Positions 1 to 9,000 of a DNA stretch of 64,000 bases are shown in pieces. Source of the DNA: Paramacrobiotus metropolitanus (taxonomy: Eukaryota > Tardigrada > Eutardigrada > Parachela > Macrobiotidae); NCBI RefSeq assembly GCF_019649055.1, contig NW_026570354.1, positions 310,001 through 374,000 of the forward strand. Direction: 5' to 3'. Position 1 is the first letter of the stretch. Each line of letters starts with the position of its first letter. The notes below the pieces were generated by a model, which did no database searches, was not told where the DNA came from, and saw nothing but the letters and a program-made list of their open reading frames with translations. The position numbers were made by a program, and so were the translations under genes.

Positions 1-328
1 ACATACAGTATTGACCACAAACCGAAGAAAAATTAGACTGCAGTTGTTGATTCTGCATTATTATTTTGTGACCTTTAACAAAAGAAAAATCCCCATATAC
101 CGATATCTGCTGGCCATACGAGTCAAAATACTCGATTTGGTCCGGAGTGTCCTGGTAGAACGCAATCCAATGACTTCCCGGTTCGGCGGCTGGGTCGGAA
201 TTGACGACTACTGCTGCTGGCAATTGACCAAGGTCTGACGGCACTTGATCGGCAGCAAACACACCCCGAAATGTCGATTTCGTTAAGGCATTGTTGGCTA
301 GTGCCGTTTCTATTTCGGCCGTGTTCAT
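1..328 (-). CDS. Adenain-like cysteine protease (PRO), 3' part beyond window
   Basis: Maturation protease of the Polinton virion, related to adenovirus adenain; by family knowledge it would cleave capsid and core precursors during assembly. The visible 109 residues start at ATG 328-326 and run off the left edge. A catalytic His lies in GSHW (residues 51-54), the acidic residue in YFDSYG (67-72), and the Cys box CGQYC is at 104-108, in adenain order. No frame break is visible here. The start ATG overlaps the major capsid stop as ATGA, so it is the last visible gene of the morphogenesis block. Family assignment rests on the motif order and neighbours; I am confident. Confidence 0.9.
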   Translation of the reverse strand, partial: MNTAEIETALANNALTKSTFRGVFAADQVPSDLGQLPAAVVVNSDPAAEPGSHWIAFYQDTPDQIEYFDSYGQQISVYGDFSFVKGHKIIMQNQQLQSNFSSVCGQYCM

Positions 329-1655
329 GTCGTGAAGTCCGCAATAAGTTGCCGATGTTGATTAATTTCTAAAATAGAGTCGTAGACCATGTAGCACACC
401 ATCATCACGGGCTTTGGTAGTGGTTTACTAAAGGAAACCGATATGCTTAAATTGCCTTGTCGAATTAAGGTCAATGGTCCCAGGCCGGTGCTCCCAGGGT
501 GCAGTCAAAACCAAACACGCTATAGCCTTTCGCATAATCCTCCCTCGAAATACACCATTCTCCCGTAGGGTTACACTTCCGACCAAGGGTGTCCAACAGT
601 CCATCATAGCACTCCAAAGTCAGATGCTTATCAAATTCTGCCATGTAGGGTTTAGTAGGTATACTGACTCCATCAATCTCGACGCTTATTTGCTGAACGT
701 TACAGTGTTGAAACTGAAATGGTGATGTGTTATCTGCTCCATGGAAATCCTCGCTATTAACGAACCCGATAAGAACCACTTTAGGAGCTGTCCTATCTGT
801 ACATTGCTGACTACTGTGCTTTGTGTGTTGGCTGGGATGTCCGAAACTCGAATAACCGTACGTTCGATATGATATTTGACCGTTTTTGTCTGCAGTTGAT
901 TGGCCACGGCTATCATAAAGTCTGGAGCTGGAATATAGCGTCGAATCATCAATCGGGGGTTCCTAACAAAAATCTTGAATTTCTTGTCGGTATCAGCATC
1001 CCAAATACGCAGCATGAAGCTTTGTCGAGATAACACCATACGAATATTCAGGGGTACTCCGGTAATAAGAGGTTTGGTCTGGTTGAAGAGATCGGAAAAC
1101 AGCTTACCGGACAGCTGTACATAATTTTTGTTAAGGAACAGCTTTCGCCGCGCTTCCTCGCCATCATTTTTTGTGTTATCGTTGAATTCTCCGGGTGTGT
1201 CCAAGTAAAACGCCACTAGACCGTAACTGGCTCTTGATGGAATCGGTCGAGTAGCGTAACAGGCTTTCTAAATAGGCTCGGTAGGGATAATATTGTGACG
1301 CGTCCGAAATCAATCGGTTGGCCAACGTCACGTGTACAGTTTGAAATAATGAATGCAGTAAATTATTGACTGGTGCGACTCCGTCGGCATCCGTAATGAA
1401 TCTCCATGGGTCTGTCCCTTTTTCGTTTTGATCGCCACTTCCAGTTCCAAGCACAAATCCGGTAAAGCTAAAATCCGCTGGTGCTGGCCGGAATAAAAAA
1501 GAAATATCGCCGGCGGTTCCGTCTTCGGTTAACGCTGAGCTGGGGTATATCCTTTCGTGTTCAGTTCGCCAGCGGTCGGTATAGGAAGCGGGAACGGCAA
1601 ATAACTGATTTTCCAGCTGCATAGCCGGCGCGGATCCTTCTAAAATAAACGCCAT
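325..1655 (-). CDS. Major capsid protein (double jelly-roll), frame-disrupted
   Basis: Polinton major capsid protein, the expected hexon-like building block of the icosahedral shell. The start is ATG 1655-1653, one base after the stop of the preceding gene. The segment reading ASQYYPYRAYLESLLRY near 1240-1290 is a hallmark of this family. Coding continues through three single-base frame changes near 1215, 790 and 485, and the C-terminus ends at TGA 327-325, overlapping the protease ATG. About 440 codons in total, reasonable for the family. Between the breaks the protein looks intact, with no stop created by substitution. The breaks are either assembly indels or recent inactivation; the sequence alone cannot decide. 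Confidence 0.88.
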
Positions 1656-1656
1656 T

Positions 1657-2061
1657 TTATAAGAAATCAGGAATGTGGCGTGGTGGTATTCTTCGAATTT
1701 TCGTAATCTTTCGTGGTCGTGCACGTTTCTTACGGACTCCTTGTCCTTCTTGTGGCTCAAATCGCTTTGCTATTGCGTCCGTTACCCGTTTCTTGGTGTC
1801 TTTAATGGCCTCAACGGCTGCTTCTTGCAGGTGGGGAGTTGCAGCTTCTAGTGCGGCTTTGGCATGCGGGGCAGCACTTCGAATAATCGGCTTGGCAATA
1901 CTGGCAATTTTGGCGAACAGGTTTTTCAAGATTTGGGGAAAGAAGCCGCTCCCGTTTTGTTGGTACGAGCCTCGGTATCGGGTAAGGGTTCCATGTCCAA
2001 CTTGAACGGTAAACACTTCGTCATACCGCTGTGGATTGGGTTCGTACGCGACAAGAGGCAT
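1657..2061 (-). CDS. Small basic Polinton virion protein (core / pX-like)
   Basis: A 134-residue protein with intact frame, starting at ATG 2061-2059. The N-terminal third has a Gly/Gln/Tyr-rich stretch leading to GSGFFPQILKNL (about residues 37-48). The middle is an Ala-rich amphipathic helix region, and the C-terminal third is very basic (KKRARPRKITKIRR). This resembles the small basic or membrane-active core proteins encoded between penton and hexon genes in Polintons and adenoviruses; the exact counterpart is not certain. It sits one base after the minor capsid stop and one base before the major capsid ATG, so it is likely co-expressed with the capsid genes. A DNA-condensing or penton-base-associated role is inferred from charge and position. 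Confidence 0.7.
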   Translation of the reverse strand: MPLVAYEPNPQRYDEVFTVQVGHGTLTRYRGSYQQNGSGFFPQILKNLFAKIASIAKPIIRSAAPHAKAALEAATPHLQEAAVEAIKDTKKRVTDAIAKRFEPQEGQGVRKKRARPRKITKIRRIPPRHIPDFL

Positions 2062-2062
2062 T

Positions 2063-2991
2063 TTAATATAATCGAGCTGGCCGAAAATGAAGCTTAACTA
2101 GTGATTTGCCTGTTTCAAACCTGGCGTTTTCACCACTATCGTTAGCTATAGTCAGATGGATAGTCTCAAAATATGATGGTAAAACCGGAACGTAATGGGG
2201 ACTATCGAATACATTATCTACCATCTCATTCACTTGCCCCTTAATAGGCACGACACGCAAAATCTGCGCGGAAGTGTCTCCAAGGTAGCTGAAATCAACA
2301 ATGTCGCAGTACAGGTACAGACTTTGATTCTGCAGCAAAGTATTCACCGTTCTTGTTGCCAAATACTCATCCCTTGTTTTTTTATTTTCTTTCGCGCTGC
2401 CAAGAAGCGCTTGATACGAATTTCCTTTGATGCGTTTGATAGGCCTGACTCGTCAAACCCAAGGATACGCTGGAGTAAGGCTGATTCTTTAGGAAATGAA
2501 ACAGAAATACGCGGACTGTACACTGAGACGACTACGCGATGGTTTGTTGGTGCCAGAAAGCGAAAGTTCACTGCTCGCTCATCAGGACAACCTCCGTTGG
2601 TATCCTCCATGGGCCCTCCAGGATGTTGCGTAAACCCTTTTATTTTTGGAGCTTGCTTGTTGATTACGTCGAGCAATAACTCGTCCCTCTTGTAGTTTCC
2701 TGGTGGCACCACAATTTGCTCTGTAAACTCTTCTAGAAGATACAGAGTAGAGCCGTCATCTTTAGGAACAACAGCTATATCATCAATACTTGTAATGTTG
2801 ATAGTCTGAGGATACTGTATAGTAAACAAAGAATTCAGATACTGCAACTCCACTAGCGCCACTTCCCATGCTCCTTTCAACTGTATTGCTTGCTTCAGTC
2901 TGGTCTGCCAATCAGAAGCGGTGTTGTCAGGATAATCTGACATACTGGCATCGCTAGGTAAAGTCATGTAAAACGCCCGATTTTCATGCAT
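2063..2991 (-). CDS. Minor capsid (penton-type, single jelly-roll) protein, one frameshift
   Basis: Polinton penton-type minor capsid protein. The N-terminus, starting at ATG 2991-2989, carries the family signature FYMTLPSDASMSDYPDNT followed by an AWEVALVELQY strand, which I recognise from Polinton penton proteins of many animals. The C-terminal part (2063 to about 2360), with VPVLPSYFETIHLTI and KSLVKLHFRP, is in a second frame, so one single-base frame change lies near 2345-2362. The ATG overlaps the integrase stop by 8 nt, and the stop is one base before the next gene. Combined length is about 310 residues, normal for the family. Confidence 0.88.
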
Positions 2992-4001
2992 TTTTGTGTA
3001 GGCTTTTGCGAACCATTGTTATTTCTGGTTCATAGAATTGTCCTTTAATGGGTTCTCCATCCAAAGCCTCCAGTTGGTATACCGGTTCCTCATGAGGAAT
3101 AACTTTGTTGATGCGAAAAATTTCTTCGGTAAATCGATTTTCATATCCTTTTTCAAAAGTCCGTTTTATTTTTGACATCCTCACTGTATCGCCCACATCG
3201 AACCGCGGAAGTTTTGTTGCTTGGCAGTTTTATTTAATTTATTGAAAACATGCAGCGAGTTGTTTTGCGATACATCCACGGGGCGCATTCCATGGGACGA
3301 GTGAATACTATGGTTGTACGAGTACACAATATCATCTAGTTTGTCCAAATATTTTGTGTTTAATCGGTGCCGAAATAATTTAAAAATCCGCTCCTTCAGA
3401 GTGCGAATTACGCGTTCGGCAAGGGCGCATTTAATATCATTATTTTCCGATGAAAACAATAAAACTTTCCTTTCTTTCATGAAGTTCTGAACAGTACTGT
3501 TAAACATCTCGCGCCCTTTATCCGACTGCACTTTCATGGGCTCTCCTAGTTCCTGGAAAACTTTGCCTAATGCCGTCTTCACAGCAGTGCCCGTTTTGCT
3601 TTCAGCGGTTGAACACTGACTTTTCTTGAGAAACAGTCAATAGCTACTAGTAGGTACCGGACGCCTTTGTTTTCGCGCTTAAACTTGCTGACATCAGCTA
3701 GATCCACTTGGTACTGTTGCTGCAGATTGGTAACTATTATCCGATTCCGTGGAAACTTCTTCTTCGATTGTTTGGTCACTGTGTATTCGTCTAGCTTTTC
3801 CAATATTTCTTGGGCTTCTTCCCTGTTCTGTACGTGTGGTTTTACTTCTTGGTAAAACCTCTTTACTCCACCAGGCTTCCGGGGTTCCTCGGGTCGAGGT
3901 ACTTCTTCATCAGAGTCGTCTCCATCATTACAACAGTTAGACACGCACGTTACTTTAAACATGCGGCACAGCCGAATGGCTGAAGGTAAACAGCCCTCCA
4001 T
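2984..4001 (-). CDS. Retroviral-type (rve) integrase, two frameshifts
   Basis: Polinton DDE integrase, expected to insert the linear element DNA into the host genome. The start chosen is ATG 4001-3999, two bases after the upstream stop. The catalytic triad is visible: Asp in QVDLADV (about 3690), Asp in QSDKGREMF (about 3525), and Glu in CALAERVIRTLKERI (about 3410), with 34 residues between the last two, typical of D-D-35-E cores. The C-terminus (2984-3196), GDTVRMSKIKRTFEKGY through GQFYEPEI, matches the SH3-like tail of this family. Frame changes occur near 3590 and 3205. The N-terminal part before the core is short, with several Cys residues but no clear HHCC finger. Confidence 0.9.
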
Positions 4002-4003
4002 CC

Positions 4004-4483
4004 TTAAATGCAAATCCAACCACCAAACTGGTCAGCGTAGCGGTTTGGTTGACGTTTAGTCCGCGTGCTAACATATGGTGTAAACGGCGTGTAGCGATTG
4101 TTGGATCTTTTCTTTACTGTTGACGGTGTTCGTATAGGAACTTCAGGCGACAACTCTGTTGGTGTTTCCGGGGGTGCGGGAGCGCTAGCCTTTTTTGATT
4201 TTCTCGGTTTCGGGGGTGCCGGTACCGCTTTTGTATGGGAAAGAACCGGTGGCGGTGGCTTGACAACGGGCTCTTCAAATGCTTGAGGTTTAAGTGCTAA
4301 AACCGTTCTAAGGTAGATCTTAATAGTTCCGCTTTTCCCAGTCACTTATATCGCCTCTTTTAAGAATTTTTGCAGTAAGATTATCGAGCGACAGCACTTC
4401 TACGGCTTCTGGCGGTTCCTTGTTTATCTGAATTTCCGCAGCACGCTCCGACATTTTATGTTTTGGAACAATAAAATATTCAT
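4004..4483 (-). CDS. Proline-rich Polinton-type protein of unknown function, frame-disrupted
   Basis: ORF beginning MDEYFIVPKHKM at ATG 4483-4481, with the Tyr-x-x-x-Pro-Lys start often seen in hypothetical proteins of animal Polintons. The first ~65 codons end in a stop near 4326. The continuation in another frame is a Pro/Lys/Ala-rich linker (KPPPPVLSH, PPKPRKSKK) followed by a basic, aromatic C-terminus (NNRYTPFTPYVSTRTK ... FGGWICI) ending at TAA 4006-4004. One or two single-base frame changes near 4320-4345 are implied. The ATG overlaps the upstream stop as ATGA, and the integrase ATG follows after two bases. No domain is recognised; a virion or assembly role is a guess from position only. 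Confidence 0.6.
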
Positions 4484-4806
4484 CCATTTGCGATAAGCGA
4501 TCCCACTAAACTTGCTATGACAGGTAATATGGCTCCAATAAATCCTCCTTGCTGCAAAATTTCACGCTTAGCTTTAATGGGGTATCGCTTTAATGCCAAT
4601 AGCTTCAATGGTTTTCGATGGCGTTTGCATATTTCCAAGTACTCTGAGGAAATTGGTGTGGTGTTCTTTACGATATTCAAGGCAATTTCCTCAATGGCGC
4701 GTATTTGGTCTTTCGTAGCGTAACTGAGCAGCACTTTTCGTTGTTTCGGCTTCAGTGATTTTAGCGTCAGCACAAATGGTGCCGCTTTTTTTACCCGTTC
4801 CGACAT
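4480..4806 (-). CDS. Small basic Polinton protein with hydrophobic C-terminus
   Basis: A 108-residue intact ORF starting at ATG 4806-4804 (MSERVKKAAPFVLTLKSL). It is Lys/Arg-rich and helical. A KRHRKPLKLLALKRYPIKAKREILQQ stretch (split: KRHRKPLKLLA, then KRYPIKAKREILQQ) precedes a Gly-Gly hinge and a hydrophobic tail (FIGAILPVIASLVGSLIA). The pattern of basic helices, QQGG hinge and membrane-like tail is widespread among uncharacterised Polinton and adintovirus proteins, so family membership is likely but function is not known. A membrane-active or core-associated virion protein is plausible. It overlaps the ATPase 3' end by 16 nt and the next gene by 4 nt. A TATTTAAG motif lies about 65 nt upstream, inside the ATPase gene. 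Confidence 0.7.
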   Translation of the reverse strand: MSERVKKAAPFVLTLKSLKPKQRKVLLSYATKDQIRAIEEIALNIVKNTTPISSEYLEICKRHRKPLKLLALKRYPIKAKREILQQGGFIGAILPVIASLVGSLIANG

Positions 4807-5469
4807 GGTACTGCTGTGTTTCGTTTCACATATATTCTTGTAAGATCGTCCGGAAAAATGTGATCTCACCCTTAAATAGTCTTTGCTGCTGGGACGCATA
4901 TCCACGATTAACGGTTGATACGGTTCCGATGTTACCTTCCTGTATGCTTCTGGTAAATGTGGCAGTCCCATTTGTCGCGCCAAAACATTTATTTGCCCTG
5001 TATCTCGCACGTTTTGAACAGTACCAGATATTGTGCGTTCAACGCGATGTCACGCATAGACTTACCTTGACGATACAAATTTTGCAGAATCAATACTACC
5101 GATAGATTGCGATGATGAATGCCCTGAGTAAACAGTTTACTGCTTCGTGGGTCTGTACTCACCGCCATGGCTAAGTCGTCGATGATAAGCAGCGTGGGTA
5201 TCCGTCTGTCAAAGAATTCTTCGTTGTCCAACACTGGCTCCACCCTTTGATAAATTCAATCTGTTCGCCCAGTCCATCAAATGCGTCCTGCCATTCCCCG
5301 TAACAATAAACTATTTTTTGTGGAACATTGTCAAACATAACTTCCTTCTTTAGTAACAACTGAAAAACAAACTGTGTCTTACCGCTCATTGTTGGTCCGG
5401 CAACCACAATGCCAGCGGGTAACCGAAACGGCAGTCAAAATCTTGAATACTACACATGTTGCTAAACAT
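4791..5469 (-). CDS. FtsK/HerA-type genome packaging ATPase, frame-disrupted
   Basis: A32-like packaging ATPase that by family role would pump element DNA into preformed capsids. The Walker A motif AGPTMSGKTQF is near 5370-5405 and the Walker B motif TLLIIDDLAM near 5170-5200. The C-terminal segment GQINVLARQMG, followed by EAYRKVTSEPY and PLIVDMRPSS, is typical of the Polinton and virophage enzymes. The start is taken as ATG 5469-5467, with a second Met at 5457-5455. Single-base frame changes are needed near 5432, 5240, 5005 and 4860; after the last, the frame ends at TAA 4793-4791. Without that shift the ORF reads on into the next gene, which would look like a fusion but is better explained as frame damage. 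Confidence 0.88.
4870..4880 (-). promoter_or_regulatory. Possible internal TATA-like motif before the small basic protein gene
   Basis: On the minus strand this reads ACTATTTAAGG, sharing TATTTAAG with the two intergenic TATA-like motifs. It lies about 65 nt before ATG 4806, almost the same spacing as the plus-strand motif has to its ORF. It is inside ATPase codons (for Tyr-Leu-Arg), so chance or coding constraint is possible. Confidence 0.3.
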
Positions 5470-5484
5470 AACAGCAACTACTTA

Positions 5485-5495
5485 ACTTAAATAGC
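5485..5495 (-). promoter_or_regulatory. TATA-like box GCTATTTAAGT for the minus-strand morphogenesis block
   Basis: Exact copy of the plus-strand motif at 5690-5700, in the opposite direction. Its proximal edge is 16 nt from ATPase ATG 5469. With a usual ~30-nt TATA-to-start distance, transcription would begin near the first ATG, so the second Met at 5457 could be the actual start, with a very short leader. Confidence 0.45.
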
Positions 5496-5689
5496 CTAAG
5501 GCCATGATATCAATGTTTAAAAATTCCTAGAAACCATTAAGTGCTAAATTTGATCGAGTAAATTCCACAAAATTTCAACTTTCTTTTAGCATTTTTTCTT
5601 GTAGAAAACATAAGTACAGCAACTAATTCTATTGTTTTAGTAATTTTTTGCTCTATCAATTTTAACAGAATTATTTTTTGAAGATGCAA

Positions 5690-5700
5690 GCTATTTAAGT
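5690..5700 (+). promoter_or_regulatory. TATA-like box GCTATTTAAGT for the plus-strand small ORF
   Basis: Identical 11-mer to the one at 5485-5495 but facing right. It ends 67 nt before ATG 5767, leaving room for a transcription start near 5720 and a ~45-nt leader. Confidence 0.45.
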
Positions 5701-5766
5701 GAGCATCGAGATACGTTTAACTAAAACTCCAGAGAGTTCTCATTAGTGTTCTTCATAATTTCAGAA

Positions 5767-5991
5767 ATGGATCGGCAACTAAGAATATTGAGAATCGAGA
5801 ACAGGTTCACTAGAGTCTGTATGGCTGTTCAAGGAATGTTTATATTCCTATCTATCGTGACGTTATTATGTATTCGTCAGATCCGCGAACAATTGTTCTT
5901 GTGGGACGGAAACCAAACAAACAATGTGACGGAAGTAATTGTTTTATTGCACAAATTTAGTAACGATACAATGCAGAAAGGAATCGGATAA
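5767..5991 (+). CDS. Small single-pass membrane protein, unknown, on opposite strand
   Basis: A 74-residue ORF (MDRQLRILRIENRFTRVC...) with a basic N-terminus, one clear hydrophobic segment (about residues 21-42, MAVQGMFIFLSIVTLLCI) and a polar C-terminal part with two possible N-glycosylation sites (NQT, NVT) in WDGNQTNNVTEV. The charge bias suggests a type II membrane topology. It is the only gene in the element on the plus strand. It starts downstream of a divergent TATA-like motif, and its stop is 15 nt from the polymerase stop, so it fills the space exactly, which argues for a real accessory gene. An alternative GTG start at 5746 is less likely. No family is recognised. Confidence 0.5.
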   Translation: MDRQLRILRIENRFTRVCMAVQGMFIFLSIVTLLCIRQIREQLFLWDGNQTNNVTEVIVLLHKFSNDTMQKGIG

Positions 5992-6006
5992 GAACAATGC
6001 CGAAAT

Positions 6007-9000
6007 TTACTCACTGCAGTAACCAAAAGGCAACGTGTTCCAGTTGCCCATAATTCGGCGCTTATCGTAAGTCATTCGAAATTTTTAGAGATCCGCTTCA
6101 ATCAACGAGAATTTACGTTTGCTGCGTTGAATGGCGTTAGGATAACTTACAGTTACAGCGTCTGAGCTACCGAGCATGTTTAACATATTTTCAAAATTAA
6201 GGATCTTCTGCGTCTGTCCATTGATGGTAAAACCTTTAACTTTGACGACCGTTTTCAAGTCATTCGTTTGATAGGCATAAGATTTTGGCCCTGCAAGCAA
6301 AACATTAAAGGTCATGACAATTTCCGCAGGTGAAGTCCTAGTTACCTAGTGAGACGAATTCCCGAATATATTGGCCGGGTTTCAACTCATCTGTAAGGTC
6401 GCCCAAAAACTTCCCTGTAACTGGTGCATTTCCGCCAGGACGATGGACGAAGATAATGGAGTCCGTGTCAAAATAGAGCAGATCTCGTCCTACTTGCTCC
6501 ATATATCCATACAAATGAAGGCGAGCCCAGCATGTTGTAAAACTGAAAGTAGCAATAATAAGATACGAGTACTTTCAACTTGGACGTGTACTTACGCGGC
6601 CAGTACGACACTCGTATGTGGATTAGGCTCCACGAAACCTTCCTCCATCCGATACGTCACCTGAATGACGTCGTCGTTCATAAGGTCAAAAGAAGAAACG
6701 TGGTGTTTTCCCGATAGTAGCATGTCGTAGAACTCCTCCGGCTTTGTGACGTGCTTCGTAGTCGGCTTGTTGTCTTGCATACCGAGACGACCCCAAAAGC
6801 TGTTAAGACACAGTTTTGCAAGAGCTCTAAGTCCGGGATTAAGGGCAATCTTGGTGGGGTCCAGAGTAATGCCTTCTTTGGCCTTGTATTCTTCAATGTA
6901 GAGTGCTTTGTCAGCCTCCGTCGTCACATCACCAGGCCAACCACTTGCCTCCGTCTTCATCTTGAGGAACGTGTTCACGTAATTGGCAAACAGGTGGTCT
7001 TCGTAATCGCTGAAGTGCCAAACTTCTAAGATGTTCACAATCGTATACCCTCGGTCCAGGGCAGCCATGACCTCTGGAGTGCACCACGTACCACAAAGTT
7101 TCCGTTCTTCGGGAGTGTGACAGCATTTTGAGTTTCGCTGAAGCTCGACACATGTGCGGCACAGGGGAAACGTTAGTTTTCCGTGGCTTCGGTACGGCAA
7201 CACCGGTAAATACAAGTCCGGCGGGGGAAGGATTTCACAACTGATAAGGCCGAAGTATTCTCTGGCATCTTTGAAGTCTTTGGTTATAATCTTGGGATGA
7301 CCAACGGGGTAGCGTTTGTTCTTGTTGACGAAGGATATTCGCTGCATACGTCATAGTACCGAATCTGCTCTCCGTTCGCCACTGTGTGGTGCAGTCGAGC
7401 GGCATTAGTTCGGCCTCCGTAGAAGGCATCTCTCGGGTTGATGGGTTCGTGGACTGAAACACCGTTAACAAAAGCTCGGAAGTCAGCATCACTTTTGCAG
7501 CGATCGTCGTAGTCGTGTTCCCAAATTGATGTCACTGGGTGCCCGTCATTTTTGAGGAACTCCTCTCGGTGCATGGTTTCAGCGAAGATCTCTTTCATGG
7601 GTAGGTCGCGAAATGGATGAACGGTGTCTGGGTTAGTGCACTTGGGACAACCGTGAAACCTGAGACAAAGATTGAAATTTTATAATAGACTAACAATTTA
7701 AAATATATGCCTACCAGCATCCGTAGAACTCAAACACGGTCCCGGTTCGATGACAGTATCCATCAACGTAGTACGGGCCGATCTTGTGCTCGTTCCCGTC
7801 CGGTGTCCGGTACTGAATGTCCGAATCCTGGATTTCTTGAGCCATCCACTGCAGCCATTTAAGCGCTTTGGCAGACTGAGGTCGGTTACGGTAAAAGCCT
7901 GACCGTGGAATCAGAGCGATCCGGTTCGGCATCAAGAATTTCGTCCGCCAGTACAGGTTACAAAGTCCGGCAATAGTTGTCGCGCAGACAAATGGGCACA
8001 TTCCACCACTAATGTCCATAAGATTGACCGGAACTGTTGGCAACACTTCCGCAATACGGTTACGTCCATACTACAGTACTCGGTGATTTCATTCCGGAAG
8101 ACAAACCGGTTGCCCTTAGCCGCCCGTTCGGTATCGTACCACAACTGAAAAGCTGGTCTATCTTTCTCCAACATAGAATCGAAGCCGTAGTCAGCAAGCG
8201 GAGGAAATTCAGTGGTTCGGTTCCAGTTCTCGGGTCGGTTGAAACGGTGTGGGAAGGTACCTTTGTTCAATCCTTCGAAACCAAAGGTTTCCGGCCACTT
8301 TGCCAGGCTTTGTGGGTTGTAGTTGTAGCTGTCCCGAAAGTGTATCTGGTACTCTTCGACCTCCATGGACATGATCTTACCGCCGTTCATGATGACGCGT
8401 GGGTTAATACCGTTGTTCAGGAGCCACCGAATAATAAAATACCCATCAAATCCCTGTACACCCAAAACCAAAATTCAATACCGGTAATGACAAAGCGAGC
8501 GTAGTATTACCCTCATGTTGTGAGCAATGACGTAAAAGCCTTTATGTTCCTGTTGAAATATGAACTTGCACAGGGAATCCGTCACGTCCCCACCAAACGT
8601 TTCAGAATCAGAAGGAAACCTCCGTTCCGTACCGTCGTCGTATTGAAGAATCTAAAAGAACCTGACTGGTATCAAGCAGCTACGACTCTACAGCACAGTA
8701 TACATACCGCCAGATTTGGCACGAGCTCTTTGGTTCTCGATACGTAGGTCTCGAAGTCGAAGTACAGAAATCTTGCGGCATCACAACGCGCCGCTCCGCA
8801 TCAACCATCTTATGGGTCTTCATATAGCATTTATGGGTTCCCGGTAATGCAAACAGGTGGCAAAACTTGCAGCGCACTTCGCCACAGGTATGCGTATTCC
8901 GGTGGTCACGTTTGAGCAATGATACAGTATGTTTGCAAGACGTACAAAAGAAAATTGAGCCGCACAAAGACTGGCGCTTATGGCTGCCTTTGGTCTTGCC

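Larger units (their letters stand above)
5470..5766. promoter_or_regulatory. Divergent intergenic promoter region
   Basis: AT-rich non-coding stretch between the minus-strand ATPase and the plus-strand small ORF. It is the only sizeable gap within the element outside introns. Two copies of the same 11-mer, GCTATTTAAGT, sit near its ends in opposite orientations, each pointing outward to a gene. This is the natural place for a bidirectional promoter; function is inferred. Confidence 0.55.

Noticed and set aside
1673-2005. 110-codon plus-strand ORF opposite the core-like protein
   Set aside because: Antisense shadow of the basic minus-strand gene; composition is the complement of its Lys/Arg/Ala codons.
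8037-8504. 155-codon plus-strand ORF
   Set aside because: Antisense of the pPolB exonuclease exon, which carries clear FRDSYNYNP and EYCSMDV motifs; also crosses intron 3.
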